Shown in pieces: positions 14,687 through 22,580 of a DNA stretch of 23,884 nucleotides. Position numbers and translations under genes: made by a program. Numbering within the stretch: the stretch's first letter is position 1; the number at the start of each line of letters is the position of its first letter. The stretch comes from JAWPMV01 sp038527215 (GTDB taxonomy: Bacteria; Bacteroidota; Bacteroidia; J057). The stretch spans positions 1-23,884 of the forward strand of contig JBCBGC010000131.1 in the NCBI GenBank assembly GCA_038527215.1. Direction: 5' to 3'. The notes beneath the pieces are model-generated. The model was not told the DNA's origin. It did no database searches and saw only the letters and a list, made by a program, of their open reading frames with translations.

Positions 14687-16456
14687 ATGCAAACCGCTTA
14701 TCGTACACACACATGTGGAGAGCTCCGGTTGGCGCAAGCTGGCCAGGAAGTTACATTGACGGGCTGGGTACAAAAAACCCGGGACCAGGGCTACATTTTG
14801 TTCCTGGATGTACGAGATCGCTATGGGGTGACACAGGTTTCCATCAAATCAGATGAACAACCAGAGGCTTACCAACTGGCTCGCAAGCTGGGCCGGGAAT
14901 TCGTGGTGCAGGTAACAGGCACCGTGAAAGAACGGGAAAGCAAAAACCCCAAGCTCCCGACCGGAGACATTGAGATTGTGCCGAGCAGCATGCAGGTCCT
15001 CAATGAGGCCAAACTGCCGCCCTTCCTCATCCAGGATGAAACCGACGGCCTGGAAGATCTACGGATGGAATACCGCTATCTGGACATTCGTCGCCCGGAA
15101 ATGATGAACCGCCTGATCGCGCGCTCAAAAATTCTCCAGGCCGTTCGGGAATACCTGAGTGGAGATGAGTTCGTAGAGGTGGAGACGCCTTTCCTGATCA
15201 AGTCTACCCCAGAAGGAGCCCGCGACTTCCTGGTTCCTTCCCGCCTGCAACCGGGCTTTTTCTACGCCTTGCCTCAGTCTCCTCAGATTCTGAAACAGCT
15301 CCTGATGGTGGCGGGCATGGACCGGTACTTTCAGATTGTCAAATGCTTCCGGGACGAAGACTTCCGGGGAGACCGTCAGCCTGAATTTACCCAGATTGAC
15401 ATCGAGATGTCCTTCGTAGAGCAGGAGGATGTGCTGCAGATGGCCGAAGGCCTCACCAAGCACGCTTTCAAAAAGGTGCTTGATGTAGACCTACCAGCTT
15501 TTGAGCGTATGCCGTACGAAAAAGCCATGCGCATGTACGGCTCTGACAAGCCGGACCTTCGTTTTGGTTCTCCCATCGTGGAGCTGAACGAGGTCATGGG
15601 CGGCACTGACTTTGGGGTTTTCAACAGCCTGTTGGAAAACAATGGGCTGATTGCTGGCATCGTGGCCAAAGGCTGCGCGGGCTATAGCCGCAAGCAGTTG
15701 GATAAGCTGACCAACTTCGTCAAGGAACCTCAGCGTGGAGCGGGTGGCCTGGCCTATGTAAAATTCAACGAAGATGGCACCACCAAGTCTTCTATTGACC
15801 GCTTTTATACGCCTGAGCACCTGAAGAAAATCGGGGAACTGGCCGGAGCAGAGCCAGGAGACTTATTGCTGATCGTAGCGGATAAACTCAAGAAAGTAGT
15901 CCGTCGTTCTCTCGGGGACCTGCGCCTCCACCTGGCCAAGGCAGAAGGTTGGATTGACCCCAATGCCTGGTCAATCTTTTTCGTGGTGGACTTCCCGCTC
16001 TTTGAGGAGGATGAAGAAAGCGGCGAGTTGACCTTCGCCCACCACCCCTTCTGTATGCCGCGTCCCGGAGACCTGGAGTACCTCCACAGTGATCCCGGTC
16101 GGGTAGTGGCCCAGAGCTATGACATGGTGATCAATGGCAACGAGATTCTCAGTGGCAGTATCAGGGTGCATCAGAAGGATGTTCAGGACAAAATCTTCGA
16201 TATCCTCGGCCTCTCCGAAGAAGAGAAAGAAGCCAAGTTCGGCTTCATGCTCAAAGCCTTCGAATACGGTGCACCGCCTCATGGAGGTTGTGCCTTTGGG
16301 GTAGACCGCATGGTGATGCTGATGACCGGTGGCGAAAGTATTCGCGACGTGATCGCCTTCCCTAAGACTGCTGGTGGCCGCGACTTAATGATGGACGCAC
16401 CAGCCAGTGTGCCAGGAGATTCATTAGATGAGCTTGGATTATCCTTGAAGGAATAA
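14687..16456 (+). CDS. aspS: Aspartyl-tRNA synthetase (bacterial type)
   Basis: A 589-residue class II synthetase that charges tRNA-Asp with aspartate. Order: an OB-fold anticodon-binding domain (about 1-105, GWVQKTRDQGYILFLDVRD), the catalytic core with motif 1 near 140-170, motif 2 at 221-242 (FRDEDFRGDRQPEF), an inserted bacterial GAD domain (about 285-415), and motif 3 near 528-545 (HGGCAFGVDRMVML, with the ATP-binding Arg at 541). The length and the GAD insertion match the bacterial enzyme, not the shorter archaeal/eukaryotic form. The ATG at 14687 follows an AT-rich, SD-less leader. It is a single-gene transcript, with its own promoter and a downstream hairpin terminator. Whether it also charges tRNA-Asn depends on a GatCAB system not visible here. 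Confidence 0.97.
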   Translation: MQTAYRTHTCGELRLAQAGQEVTLTGWVQKTRDQGYILFLDVRDRYGVTQVSIKSDEQPEAYQLARKLGREFVVQVTGTVKERESKNPKLPTGDIEIVPSSMQVLNEAKLPPFLIQDETDGLEDLRMEYRYLDIRRPEMMNRLIARSKILQAVREYLSGDEFVEVETPFLIKSTPEGARDFLVPSRLQPGFFYALPQSPQILKQLLMVAGMDRYFQIVKCFRDEDFRGDRQPEFTQIDIEMSFVEQEDVLQMAEGLTKHAFKKVLDVDLPAFERMPYEKAMRMYGSDKPDLRFGSPIVELNEVMGGTDFGVFNSLLENNGLIAGIVAKGCAGYSRKQLDKLTNFVKEPQRGAGGLAYVKFNEDGTTKSSIDRFYTPEHLKKIGELAGAEPGDLLLIVADKLKKVVRRSLGDLRLHLAKAEGWIDPNAWSIFFVVDFPLFEEDEESGELTFAHHPFCMPRPGDLEYLHSDPGRVVAQSYDMVINGNEILSGSIRVHQKDVQDKIFDILGLSEEEKEAKFGFMLKAFEYGAPPHGGCAFGVDRMVMLMTGGESIRDVIAFPKTAGGRDLMMDAPASVPGDSLDELGLSLKE

Positions 16457-16500
16457 GCCATCAAGCTTGCCTTGAGATTATTCGAATAGATACTTAATTT

Positions 16501-16533
16501 AAATGATCTGTCTCCTAAGGCAGATCATTTTTT
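16501..16533 (+). terminator. Terminator after aspS
   Basis: AAATGATCTG (16501-16510) and CAGATCATTT (16521-16530) form a 10-bp perfect stem around a 10-base loop, running into six Ts. It lies 44 bases after the aspS stop and before the second Uma2 gene. Confidence 0.8.
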
Positions 16534-16562
16534 ATTTATAGCCGTATTTAGAAAAAACATCG

Positions 16563-17120
16563 ATGTCCGTTCAGTTAAAAAAACACTTGATTTCTGTAAA
16601 GGATTATTACCTCATGGCTGAGGTAGGTATTCTTGATGGGGAGTCAAAAGTGGAATTACTGAGGGGCGAGATTATCCACATGAGTCCCATAGGAAGTCAA
16701 CATGCGCTTTGTGTGAACAAACTCAATGCGCATCTATTGCCTCTCCTGCAAACCTCCACATTTTTAAGTATCCAAAACCCCGTACAGTTGGGAGATTATT
16801 CTCAACCGGAACCAGATATCTTGTTGGTCAAAGGGCAAATGGAGGACTACGCAGACCGCCATCCGCGGGCTCAGGATATTCTTTTACTCATTGAGGTTTC
16901 TGATACCACGCTGGAAAAAGACAGACTGATTAAGCTGCCTATTTATGCTGAAGCAGGCATTCCTGAAGTTTGGATCATGAATCTTCCTGAAAATCAAATC
17001 GAGGTCTATAGCCTCCCTCAAGGTCAAACTTACCGGCAGCAATCAAGCTATTCAGGAAAAACACCGATCCCCATTCCTGGCCTAACACAGACAGTTTTTG
17101 CAGACTCTCTGCTGCCCTAG
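16563..17120 (+). CDS. Uma2 family (DUF820) restriction-endonuclease-like protein, second copy
   Basis: A 185-residue Uma2 protein with the PD-(D/E)xK residues D85 (in PEPD), E111 (LLIEVSDTTLEKD) and K124. It is paralogous to the 13835-14395 gene: the blocks VELLRGEIIHMSPIGSQH, VNKL and IEVSDTTLEKD are shared and active-site positions coincide. The C-terminal 45 residues have diverged. It starts 30 bases after the aspS terminator and is followed by a 345-base non-coding stretch. The target and physiological role are unknown. Confidence 0.9.
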   Translation: MSVQLKKHLISVKDYYLMAEVGILDGESKVELLRGEIIHMSPIGSQHALCVNKLNAHLLPLLQTSTFLSIQNPVQLGDYSQPEPDILLVKGQMEDYADRHPRAQDILLLIEVSDTTLEKDRLIKLPIYAEAGIPEVWIMNLPENQIEVYSLPQGQTYRQQSSYSGKTPIPIPGLTQTVFADSLLP

Positions 17121-17465
17121 TCCCTCCTTTTTTTGCAATTCATCCTAAAAAACCTTGAACTCGGCTTGAGTTTGGGAAAAAATGCCAATCCCCAGGCTAT
17201 ACCCAGCCCCTTTACCTGAAGATATCCCAAAGCTGCGCCGAACTACCCCTCAATTCCATTGGGGTGCTCCCTTCCTTTCCCCCATCTTGTTATCAGTAAG
17301 CCACTCCTACAGCACAACTTTAGCCTTGAATTCGTCCAAAAATTACGTCTACTGATGGTGTGGGAAGAGGAACAAGCATAGCGCGTTCCTCTTTCTTCTT
17401 TTGAAATCGGAGAGCAGTTTATTACCTTCTAAAGCTAAATAGCCTTCTACTCCTACCTTCAAACA
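17121..17465. other. 345-base intergenic region between Uma2 and membrane-protein genes
   Basis: It holds two visible structures: an imperfect hairpin around ACCCC-TCAAT / ATTGGGGT near 17246-17266, and a better one at 17363-17402 annotated separately. An ATG at 17182 opens a 57-codon Pro- and Ser-rich reading frame that I do not believe is a gene. No RNA gene or clear TAnnTTTG promoter was found. Confidence 0.5.
17363..17402 (+). terminator. Terminator-like hairpin upstream of the membrane-protein gene
   Basis: AAGAGGAAC (17365-17373) and GTTCCTCTT (17385-17393) pair perfectly over 9 bp around an 11-base loop, extendable to 11 bp with one G-T pair. A pyrimidine run ending TTTT follows. It could end read-through from the second Uma2 gene or attenuate transcription into the next gene, whose ATG is 64 bases downstream. 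Confidence 0.4.
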
Positions 17466-18221
17466 ATGAAAAGCCTCCATCTTTGGGCAGTCCGACGTCC
17501 CCGCCCAGCCCGTTATATTGTCATCCTGCTCAACTTTGTATTGGGGTTTCTCGGCTTTGAATTAGGCCTCCGATTTCTGGAAACAGGTCAATTCACAGGT
17601 TGGGGCATCGAAGTGGGACTGGCTACTGGATTAGCCATCGCCTATTTGTGGTATCCCAGGAAGCTCAGGCATTATCCAGAAGAAGAACGGCCTAAGATTT
17701 ATCGCCAGCGGGTTCGGGGAAATTTTGTCCTTCACTTGCTCGTCTTTGGTTTGTGGGTCATGACGGGAAACCAAACCGCCGTTTGGGCAGATCGTCCGGA
17801 TGTTCCCACCCATCAAGAAAGCCTGCTTAGCTTACAAGCCCACCTGAACAATGCCTCGCCATCTCCCGAAAAAATAGAAACGGAAAAGCCTGCTAAAAAA
17901 GGCTTTGTTAAACGCTTTAAGGACCACATCCGGAGCATTAAGCAATGGCGGAAGCAGCTCCATCCTGCCTGGCGAATCGTACTAACCATTCTGACACTGG
18001 CCGCAGCGGTGGCCGTACTTTATCTTCTGGCTGCCCTCGCCTGTGCTTTGGTTTGCAGTGAACTGGGCGCCCTGGCCGCGCTAACCGTGGTCTTAGGCCT
18101 GGGGCTGGTCATTTTCGGTTGCATCCTCATCATCCGTCAGATCTGGGGAAGGCCCAAGATATTCGGCAAGAATAAAAGCCAGGCCTGGCTGCGCAAGATT
18201 CGAAAAGCCCGCCAGCCTTAG
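17466..18221 (+). CDS. Integral membrane protein, function unknown
   Basis: A 251-residue protein not matching a family I know. Two hydrophobic segments at about 18-38 and 46-63, a third at about 88-103 (FVLHLLVFGLWVMTG), a soluble stretch (about 108-168) that is strongly basic towards its end (KKGFVKRFKDHIRSIKQWRKQ), and two Ala/Leu-rich segments at about 173-196 and 199-222 with three cysteines between. The C-terminus is again basic. Five membrane crossings are therefore likely. The basic clusters suggest cytoplasmic loops. Its stop codon overlaps the coaD stop on the other strand by 3 bases. There is no functional clue from neighbours. Confidence 0.7.
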   Translation: MKSLHLWAVRRPRPARYIVILLNFVLGFLGFELGLRFLETGQFTGWGIEVGLATGLAIAYLWYPRKLRHYPEEERPKIYRQRVRGNFVLHLLVFGLWVMTGNQTAVWADRPDVPTHQESLLSLQAHLNNASPSPEKIETEKPAKKGFVKRFKDHIRSIKQWRKQLHPAWRIVLTILTLAAAVAVLYLLAALACALVCSELGALAALTVVLGLGLVIFGCILIIRQIWGRPKIFGKNKSQAWLRKIRKARQP

Positions 18222-18694
18222 TAAGCAAGTTCCCGAACGTAATCGATGATTTCGGCAGGCAATAGCCCGTCCACTTTGCCCTTATATTTGATCACCTCAC
18301 GGACAATCGTTGAGGAGATGGCCGCTGTTTCCGGGCTACTCAAGAGGTGTACACACTCTAGCTCCGGAGCCATGTGCTTATTGATCAACTCAATCGGCTG
18401 CTCATAGGAAAGATCCTGGGGAGATCTCAGCCCTCTGAGGATAAAACCTGCGCCTACTTCGCGCGCCAGTTCAACGGTAAGTCCGTAAAAGGCTTTGACG
18501 CTGATCTGTTCATCATTCTGGAACACCTTTTCCAGCATTTCCAGCCGCTGTTCGACCGTAAAATGATACCTCTTGGCGCTGTTTACGCCTACAGCCACAG
18601 TGATATGGTCAAAAAGGGCACATCCCCGGCGCACGATTTCTACATGGCCGATGGTAATGGGGTCAAAGGAGCCAGGGAAGATGGCTTTTCTCAT
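18218..18694 (-). CDS. coaD: Phosphopantetheine adenylyltransferase
   Basis: A 158-residue nucleotidyltransferase that transfers AMP from ATP to 4'-phosphopantetheine, giving dephospho-CoA in CoA biosynthesis. The N-terminal signature GSFDPITIGH contains the T14-x-G-H17 motif, FILRGLRSPQDLSYE (84-98) binds substrate, and ISSTIVRE (126-133) is the C-terminal nucleotide-binding motif. The length is normal for the hexameric bacterial enzyme. It begins 11 bases after the rsmD stop, and rsmD lies 14 bases after the DUF3822 gene, so the three form one operon, an arrangement seen in other Bacteroidota. Confidence 0.96.
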   Translation of the reverse strand: MRKAIFPGSFDPITIGHVEIVRRGCALFDHITVAVGVNSAKRYHFTVEQRLEMLEKVFQNDEQISVKAFYGLTVELAREVGAGFILRGLRSPQDLSYEQPIELINKHMAPELECVHLLSSPETAAISSTIVREVIKYKGKVDGLLPAEIIDYVRELAY

Positions 18695-18705
18695 AATGTA
18701 TGGGT

Positions 18706-19248
18706 TCAGGGTTGGGGGGTTGAGTGAAAAAAGCTGAGATGAGAGGAGCCATATTTTCTTTCCTCATCAAAGCCGGGCAAGCTACGGAAATTTACCTGCG
18801 GAGCATGTTCCACGACCAGGGTCCCCTCAGGCGCAAGCCAACGCTCCATGATCATAGCAACCAATGCTTCCTGCTGGGGCATGGCATAGGGGGGATCCAT
18901 AAAGACCAGATCAAAAGGAGTAGCCTCTCCCTTTAAGAATGAGCGGACGTCCTTGCGGATCACCTTACCTCCGGAAATGTGCCATCTGGCTTTGATCTCC
19001 TTGATGGCCCGCACACATCCTGGATGCTTATCCACGGAAACGACTTCTTTTGCGCCGCGACTCCAGCATTCCAGGCTGATATTACCGGTTCCGGCGAATA
19101 GGTCCAATACAGAGGTATCTTCCCAATTAATGGCATGGGAAAGACGGTTGAACAAAGCCTCTTTGGTACGATCGGTGGTAGGTCTGACGGGCAGGCCTTT
19201 GGGCGGATGCCAGACCCGCCCTCCAAATTCGCCGGAAATAATGCGCAT
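18706..19248 (-). CDS. rsmD: 16S rRNA (guanine-966-N2) methyltransferase
   Basis: A 180-residue SAM-dependent methyltransferase. The N-terminus MRIISGEFGGR with RPTTDRTKEALFN is the RsmD signature, SAM binding is at DLFAGTGNISLE (49-60), and the catalytic DPPY lies at 118-121. It would methylate N2 of G966 in the small-subunit rRNA during assembly. It sits between the DUF3822 gene (14-base gap) and coaD (11-base gap), a common pairing with coaD in bacteria. Confidence 0.93.
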   Translation of the reverse strand: MRIISGEFGGRVWHPPKGLPVRPTTDRTKEALFNRLSHAINWEDTSVLDLFAGTGNISLECWSRGAKEVVSVDKHPGCVRAIKEIKARWHISGGKVIRKDVRSFLKGEATPFDLVFMDPPYAMPQQEALVAMIMERWLAPEGTLVVEHAPQVNFRSLPGFDEERKYGSSHLSFFHSTPQP

Positions 19249-19262
19249 ATAGCTCTAATAGC

Positions 19263-20099
19263 TTAAGCCAGGTGGGAAAGATACACATATTTCCACCAAG
19301 CTGTCTCAGCTAGCTTTTCGGGCCCCTGGGCGCGTAACTGCCCCGGCATATGCACCTGCGGAAGTTGGGCTCGCAGGCTGAACAAATCAGCATGAGAAAG
19401 GCCGAGTTCACCCGTGAGGAAAACCGCCGGTTCCCTTTCTTCCCCGAAACACTGCGCGCGCATCAGCTGCAGATAATAGACAACATCCAGGAGAGAATGG
19501 TAAGAAAAGGATTGGCAGGCCTGGAGCTTACCTGAGTGGCAGGCCGTGATTTGAATGCGCTTACCGCTCAAATGGACATACAGGCAATCAGGGGTGGTTT
19601 GAGCCAGGTGTAAGGCCCAGCTAATACTATTCCGGGCCTGATGGTGGATCTGACAGCCTGGAAAAGCCAGTTCCAGGCTTTGCCACAATGCAGGAGATTT
19701 TTTTGACAGCAACATAGGATCCTCCAGGTCATCCAACCACACCTCCTCTGGCAGGATCAACTCATCCAGCATCAGGCGAGCCAGGTAAAGGGGATCTCTT
19801 TCCGGGGAATGGGCCTGGGGAAATAAACAAAAACGAGGTTCCGTCAGCCAGATGTGGGTATGTAAGACCTTTTGTTGCCAGATTTCTTCCCCCTGCTGAA
19901 GGTAACGGATAAAAAGGGGCGTGGCCAGGCCTTCGGTATTGGTGTAGGAAGCTGCAAAAACCAGGTGGCCCTGCCCATCGGTCAGCGTCATTTCCACCCC
20001 CCAGGTTTGTAAACTGAGATGCCGGTGCGCCTGCCCCCAGGAAAAATCTTCTGGAAAGGCTTGCAGGTGTATTTCTTTTTCTATGATTTGTACATCCAT
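19263..20099 (-). CDS. DUF3822 family protein
   Basis: A 278-residue soluble protein in the position occupied by DUF3822 genes of Bacteroidota, directly before rsmD and coaD. The text supports that: a beta-rich N-terminus (HLSLQTWGVEMTLTDGQGHL), a middle helix-strand part, then CLYVHLSGKRIQITACHSGKLQACQSFSYHS followed by a Tyr/Leu-rich helix (VVYYLQLMRAQ) and AVFLTGELG. That order of strands recalls actin-like ATPase (ASKHA/PilM-like) halves. An in-frame ATG at 20171 would add 24 residues; I prefer 20099 because it gives the short lead-in usual before the first strand. Family is assigned by synteny and pattern, and its function is unknown. Confidence 0.8.
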   Translation of the reverse strand: MDVQIIEKEIHLQAFPEDFSWGQAHRHLSLQTWGVEMTLTDGQGHLVFAASYTNTEGLATPLFIRYLQQGEEIWQQKVLHTHIWLTEPRFCLFPQAHSPERDPLYLARLMLDELILPEEVWLDDLEDPMLLSKKSPALWQSLELAFPGCQIHHQARNSISWALHLAQTTPDCLYVHLSGKRIQITACHSGKLQACQSFSYHSLLDVVYYLQLMRAQCFGEEREPAVFLTGELGLSHADLFSLRAQLPQVHMPGQLRAQGPEKLAETAWWKYVYLSHLA

Positions 20100-20332
20100 C
20101 CCCCAAAAATTGTGGATAGCCTGGATCACGAGCGCGTGAAGTGGGAACACGAATCCCCCGTGGATGCACACGGTTGATAAACAAAAAACAGCCTGCTACG
20201 TTTCTTATCAAATCCCTTTATACCGAAAGCCTACATCCTACGTATCGTATGCAAGGGAAGCGACAATGAGAATTCTTTTCTTGCGATATATTGAGTATTT
20301 TAAATCCGCTGTCAAATTCAACCAAGTAAAAT

Positions 20333-20950
20333 ATGTATAGATTGCTGAGTCTACTCCTTATCTCAGGAGTATTTTTCACCCAAGCCCGGGCCCAGATTGG
20401 TGACAAACTGATCCCGCACATGGGCTTTGTTTATGAAATCGCCACCTTTTCGGAAACGGGTACCAACCCTCAATCCGACCGTACCGCTTTCTACACCTTC
20501 AACCTCGGTACGTATTATAGCTTTTTTCACAAAAACGATATCGTCAGTGTAGGAATCGACCCATCCGTGCACTTTGGATTTAATGTAGTAGGGAATGGCT
20601 ATATCAACTATATGCTTCAGGTTCCGGTATTTGCTATGGCCAGAGTTGGGGCTAACTCTACCATTTATAATCAGCAGAAAATTGGAGCTGGGGTAGGCGT
20701 AGGCGGAATTTTCACCAACCTTTCGGAGAAAATCAGCCCTGACCTAAGACGTTCCTCTCGCTATATCAATCCCGCTGTTGTAGCTGAAGTTACGATCATG
20801 TCCCGTTCTGGCACCCTGACAGTGCGTGGCCATTATGCTATCGCAGAGGCGCTGGCAGACCAGATCTACAAAGACAATGATGGAAACATCACCAATCGTT
20901 TGGAAAGAAGCTTTGGCGGATTTGGCGCGGGCCTGATCTACGGATTCTAA
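20333..20950 (+). CDS. Small outer-membrane beta-barrel protein
   Basis: A 205-residue exported protein. The signal peptide (about 1-21) ends ARA before QIGDK. The mature chain is a series of amphipathic strands separated by polar loops (FYTFNLGTYYSFF, DIVSVGIDPSVHFGF, YMLQVPVFAMARVG, KIGAGVGVGGIF, VVAEVTIMS, LTVRGHYAIA) and ends with a strand and C-terminal Phe (GGFGAGLIYGF), the classical outer-membrane targeting end. This fits an eight-stranded porin-like or OmpX/OmpW-like barrel. It is alone on its transcript, closed by a strong terminator. A specific function is not visible. Confidence 0.78.
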   Translation: MYRLLSLLLISGVFFTQARAQIGDKLIPHMGFVYEIATFSETGTNPQSDRTAFYTFNLGTYYSFFHKNDIVSVGIDPSVHFGFNVVGNGYINYMLQVPVFAMARVGANSTIYNQQKIGAGVGVGGIFTNLSEKISPDLRRSSRYINPAVVAEVTIMSRSGTLTVRGHYAIAEALADQIYKDNDGNITNRLERSFGGFGAGLIYGF

Positions 20951-20970
20951 GGAAAAAAATCATACAAAGT

Positions 20971-21003
20971 AGCCATCCCGATTGCTCGGGATGGCTTTTT
21001 TTT
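20971..21003 (+). terminator. Terminator after the small barrel gene
   Basis: AGCCATCCCGA and TCGGGATGGCT form an 11-bp perfect stem with loop TTGC, followed by an eight-T run starting in the stem's last base. It lies 20 bases after the stop codon, between this gene and the convergent SPFH gene. It would stop the SPFH transcript less well because the A-run on the left is ten bases away. Confidence 0.9.
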
Positions 21004-21028
21004 GTTCGACCACCAGGGGACAGGTGGG

Positions 21029-22237
21029 CTATTTCTGCACGCGCATATCCAGCGAAAGATCTTTGGCAGCCTGCATCATCATGAGGTTCATCCAGTTCTG
21101 AGCGGAGTTATTAGAGGCGTTTCCGCCCCCGCCCATAACGATGTTGGGAACAAAAGCCTGCTTGCTATTGGCAAAAGCCTGCGCCCAATTTTTCTGCACT
21201 TGTATATAGGCTTCTAGTTTCTGCTCCAAAGAGCCGTTGGCCTGAGCAGCCAAGCGCTTACGCGCTGCATCACCTTCACCTTTGAGGATTTGCTCTTTTT
21301 TGTAATACTCAGCAGACTCCATCGCCAGTTTGGCTACGTCCCGCTTTTTCTCTGCTTCCGTTACCGCCCGTACCTTCTCAACTTCCATTTCCGCTCTGGC
21401 GGTGGCAGATTTTGCCTTACCCTGCGCTTCAGCTTTGATGGCTTGCTGCTCGGCCTCTCTGGCCTCCGCAATAGAAGTCTGTACGCGCATGATGGCGTTC
21501 TGCTGCTCTGCAATCTGGGTTTCAATGGCCTGATCGTACTGAATTTGGTTCAGGGATAGGTTATAGATGTTGATCCCAAACTTTGAGAGGGGAGACTCAT
21601 CTTGTCTTTCGATCACCCCACTGCTGTCTCTGACAATCTCAGTGATGGCTACCGTTTTTTCTTTACCAGAAAGAGGGTCAATTTCCTTGCGCTCCAGGAC
21701 GCGGGTTTTGTATACCCCCACTTTAGCCTGATCTTCAATAAAGGAAAGGAGGTCATTACGTTTTTCAGCAGCCGACTGCTTGGAAGACATGAGGGGACCG
21801 GTCATATAGACTGATTTTTCAATCACGGTCCGGACCAACTCCTGATCTACCGCTTGCTGAGAACCATATTTCATGTGCAGGCCTCTCATCAAGGCCTCAT
21901 TGATAGGCAACTCATAGCGGAAGGAACCAGACATTCTAGCTTTACCTCCATCGTTAAACCGAATGGAGAGGCTTTCATCCTTGTTTTTTCCTTTATCTCT
22001 GGCTGAAGAAAAAGAGTACTCAGATTCTTTTTGGTAGTTGGTCACTTTCCCAAAACCCTGGAATTTCAATCCCTGGTCAAAGTGAATGGTAAGTTCACCA
22101 CTAATCGGTGCCTGAATCACACAGATTTTCCCCGCATCTACATTTTCGAAGATGCTTCCGGAAATGGCAAACAGCACGAGCACGGAGAGGCTGGCCAGTC
22201 CTATAGTTAGGACCCGCTTTACATTGAGGTTTTTCAT
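21029..22237 (-). CDS. SPFH/band 7 domain membrane protein
   Basis: A 402-residue protein of the stomatin/prohibitin/flotillin/HflK-C superfamily. A single N-terminal membrane anchor (about 9-28) precedes an SPFH domain (about 30-230: VDAGKICVIQAP, then the IRFNDGGKARMSGSFRYELP strand pair and INIYNLSLNQI). A long Ala/Glu/Lys/Gln-rich coiled coil (about 235-335, EAREAEQQAIKAEAQGKAK and similar) would drive ring assembly, and the tail (about 365-385) is Gly/Asn/Met-rich. Such proteins form large membrane rings that organise proteases or lipid domains. There is no neighbouring FtsH or NfeD gene to identify the partner. It converges on the barrel gene and is divergent from sucD across a 343-base gap. 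Confidence 0.88.
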   Translation of the reverse strand: MKNLNVKRVLTIGLASLSVLVLFAISGSIFENVDAGKICVIQAPISGELTIHFDQGLKFQGFGKVTNYQKESEYSFSSARDKGKNKDESLSIRFNDGGKARMSGSFRYELPINEALMRGLHMKYGSQQAVDQELVRTVIEKSVYMTGPLMSSKQSAAEKRNDLLSFIEDQAKVGVYKTRVLERKEIDPLSGKEKTVAITEIVRDSSGVIERQDESPLSKFGINIYNLSLNQIQYDQAIETQIAEQQNAIMRVQTSIAEAREAEQQAIKAEAQGKAKSATARAEMEVEKVRAVTEAEKKRDVAKLAMESAEYYKKEQILKGEGDAARKRLAAQANGSLEQKLEAYIQVQKNWAQAFANSKQAFVPNIVMGGGGNASNNSAQNWMNLMMMQAAKDLSLDMRVQK

Positions 22238-22580
22238 TTATGTGGAAATTAAATACACCCTAAAGACGCAGATTTGGGAAGAGGGTTGGAAAAAAATCGT
22301 ACTATATGGCCTCTCAAGGACGATTTTGACGGGAACGTCCTCAGCTGATACATGCTTAACTGCCTGAGGAAAAGGGAAGCAAAGATGGTTTATCCTTATC
22401 CTGGCGAATGCACGGCAAGTGGTTTTTTTACAGGCCCTTTCCCTTAAGTTTTGGCTCGTCATTCATGCTCCTTCAGGCTGGTGTAATTTTTGCCCAAAAA
22501 TCCCTGCGGCTTTCCTGAATATCCTTTGTGTGTGAAAGCTTGTTACTGTATCTTTGCCCCCGAATCAATCATCCCAATTT
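22238..22580. other. 343-base divergent intergenic region
   Basis: Between the divergent SPFH and sucD genes. It contains the sucD promoter annotated at 22525-22556 and a short inverted repeat AGGACG/CGTCCT (22317-22322 and 22336-22341, 13-base spacer). I see no clear minus-strand promoter for the SPFH gene, no RNA gene and no credible small ORF; a 74-codon minus-strand frame here looks spurious. Confidence 0.5.
22525..22556 (+). promoter_or_regulatory. Promoter of sucD
   Basis: TTTG (22525-22528), a 20-base spacer and TATCTTTG (22549-22556) fully match the Bacteroidota promoter TTTG/TAnnTTTG. The expected leader before the ATG at 22581 is about 20 bases. It also shows that an in-frame ATG-like start at 22554, inside the -7 box, is not used. 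Confidence 0.75.

Noticed and set aside
17182..17355. 57-codon reading frame between the Uma2 and membrane-protein genes
   Set aside because: Pro/Ser-rich with no family resemblance, no promoter, and it crosses an imperfect hairpin; most likely chance.
22238..22462. 74-codon minus-strand frame upstream of the SPFH gene
   Set aside because: Composition is not protein-like, it lies in the divergent regulatory gap, and no start signal supports it.
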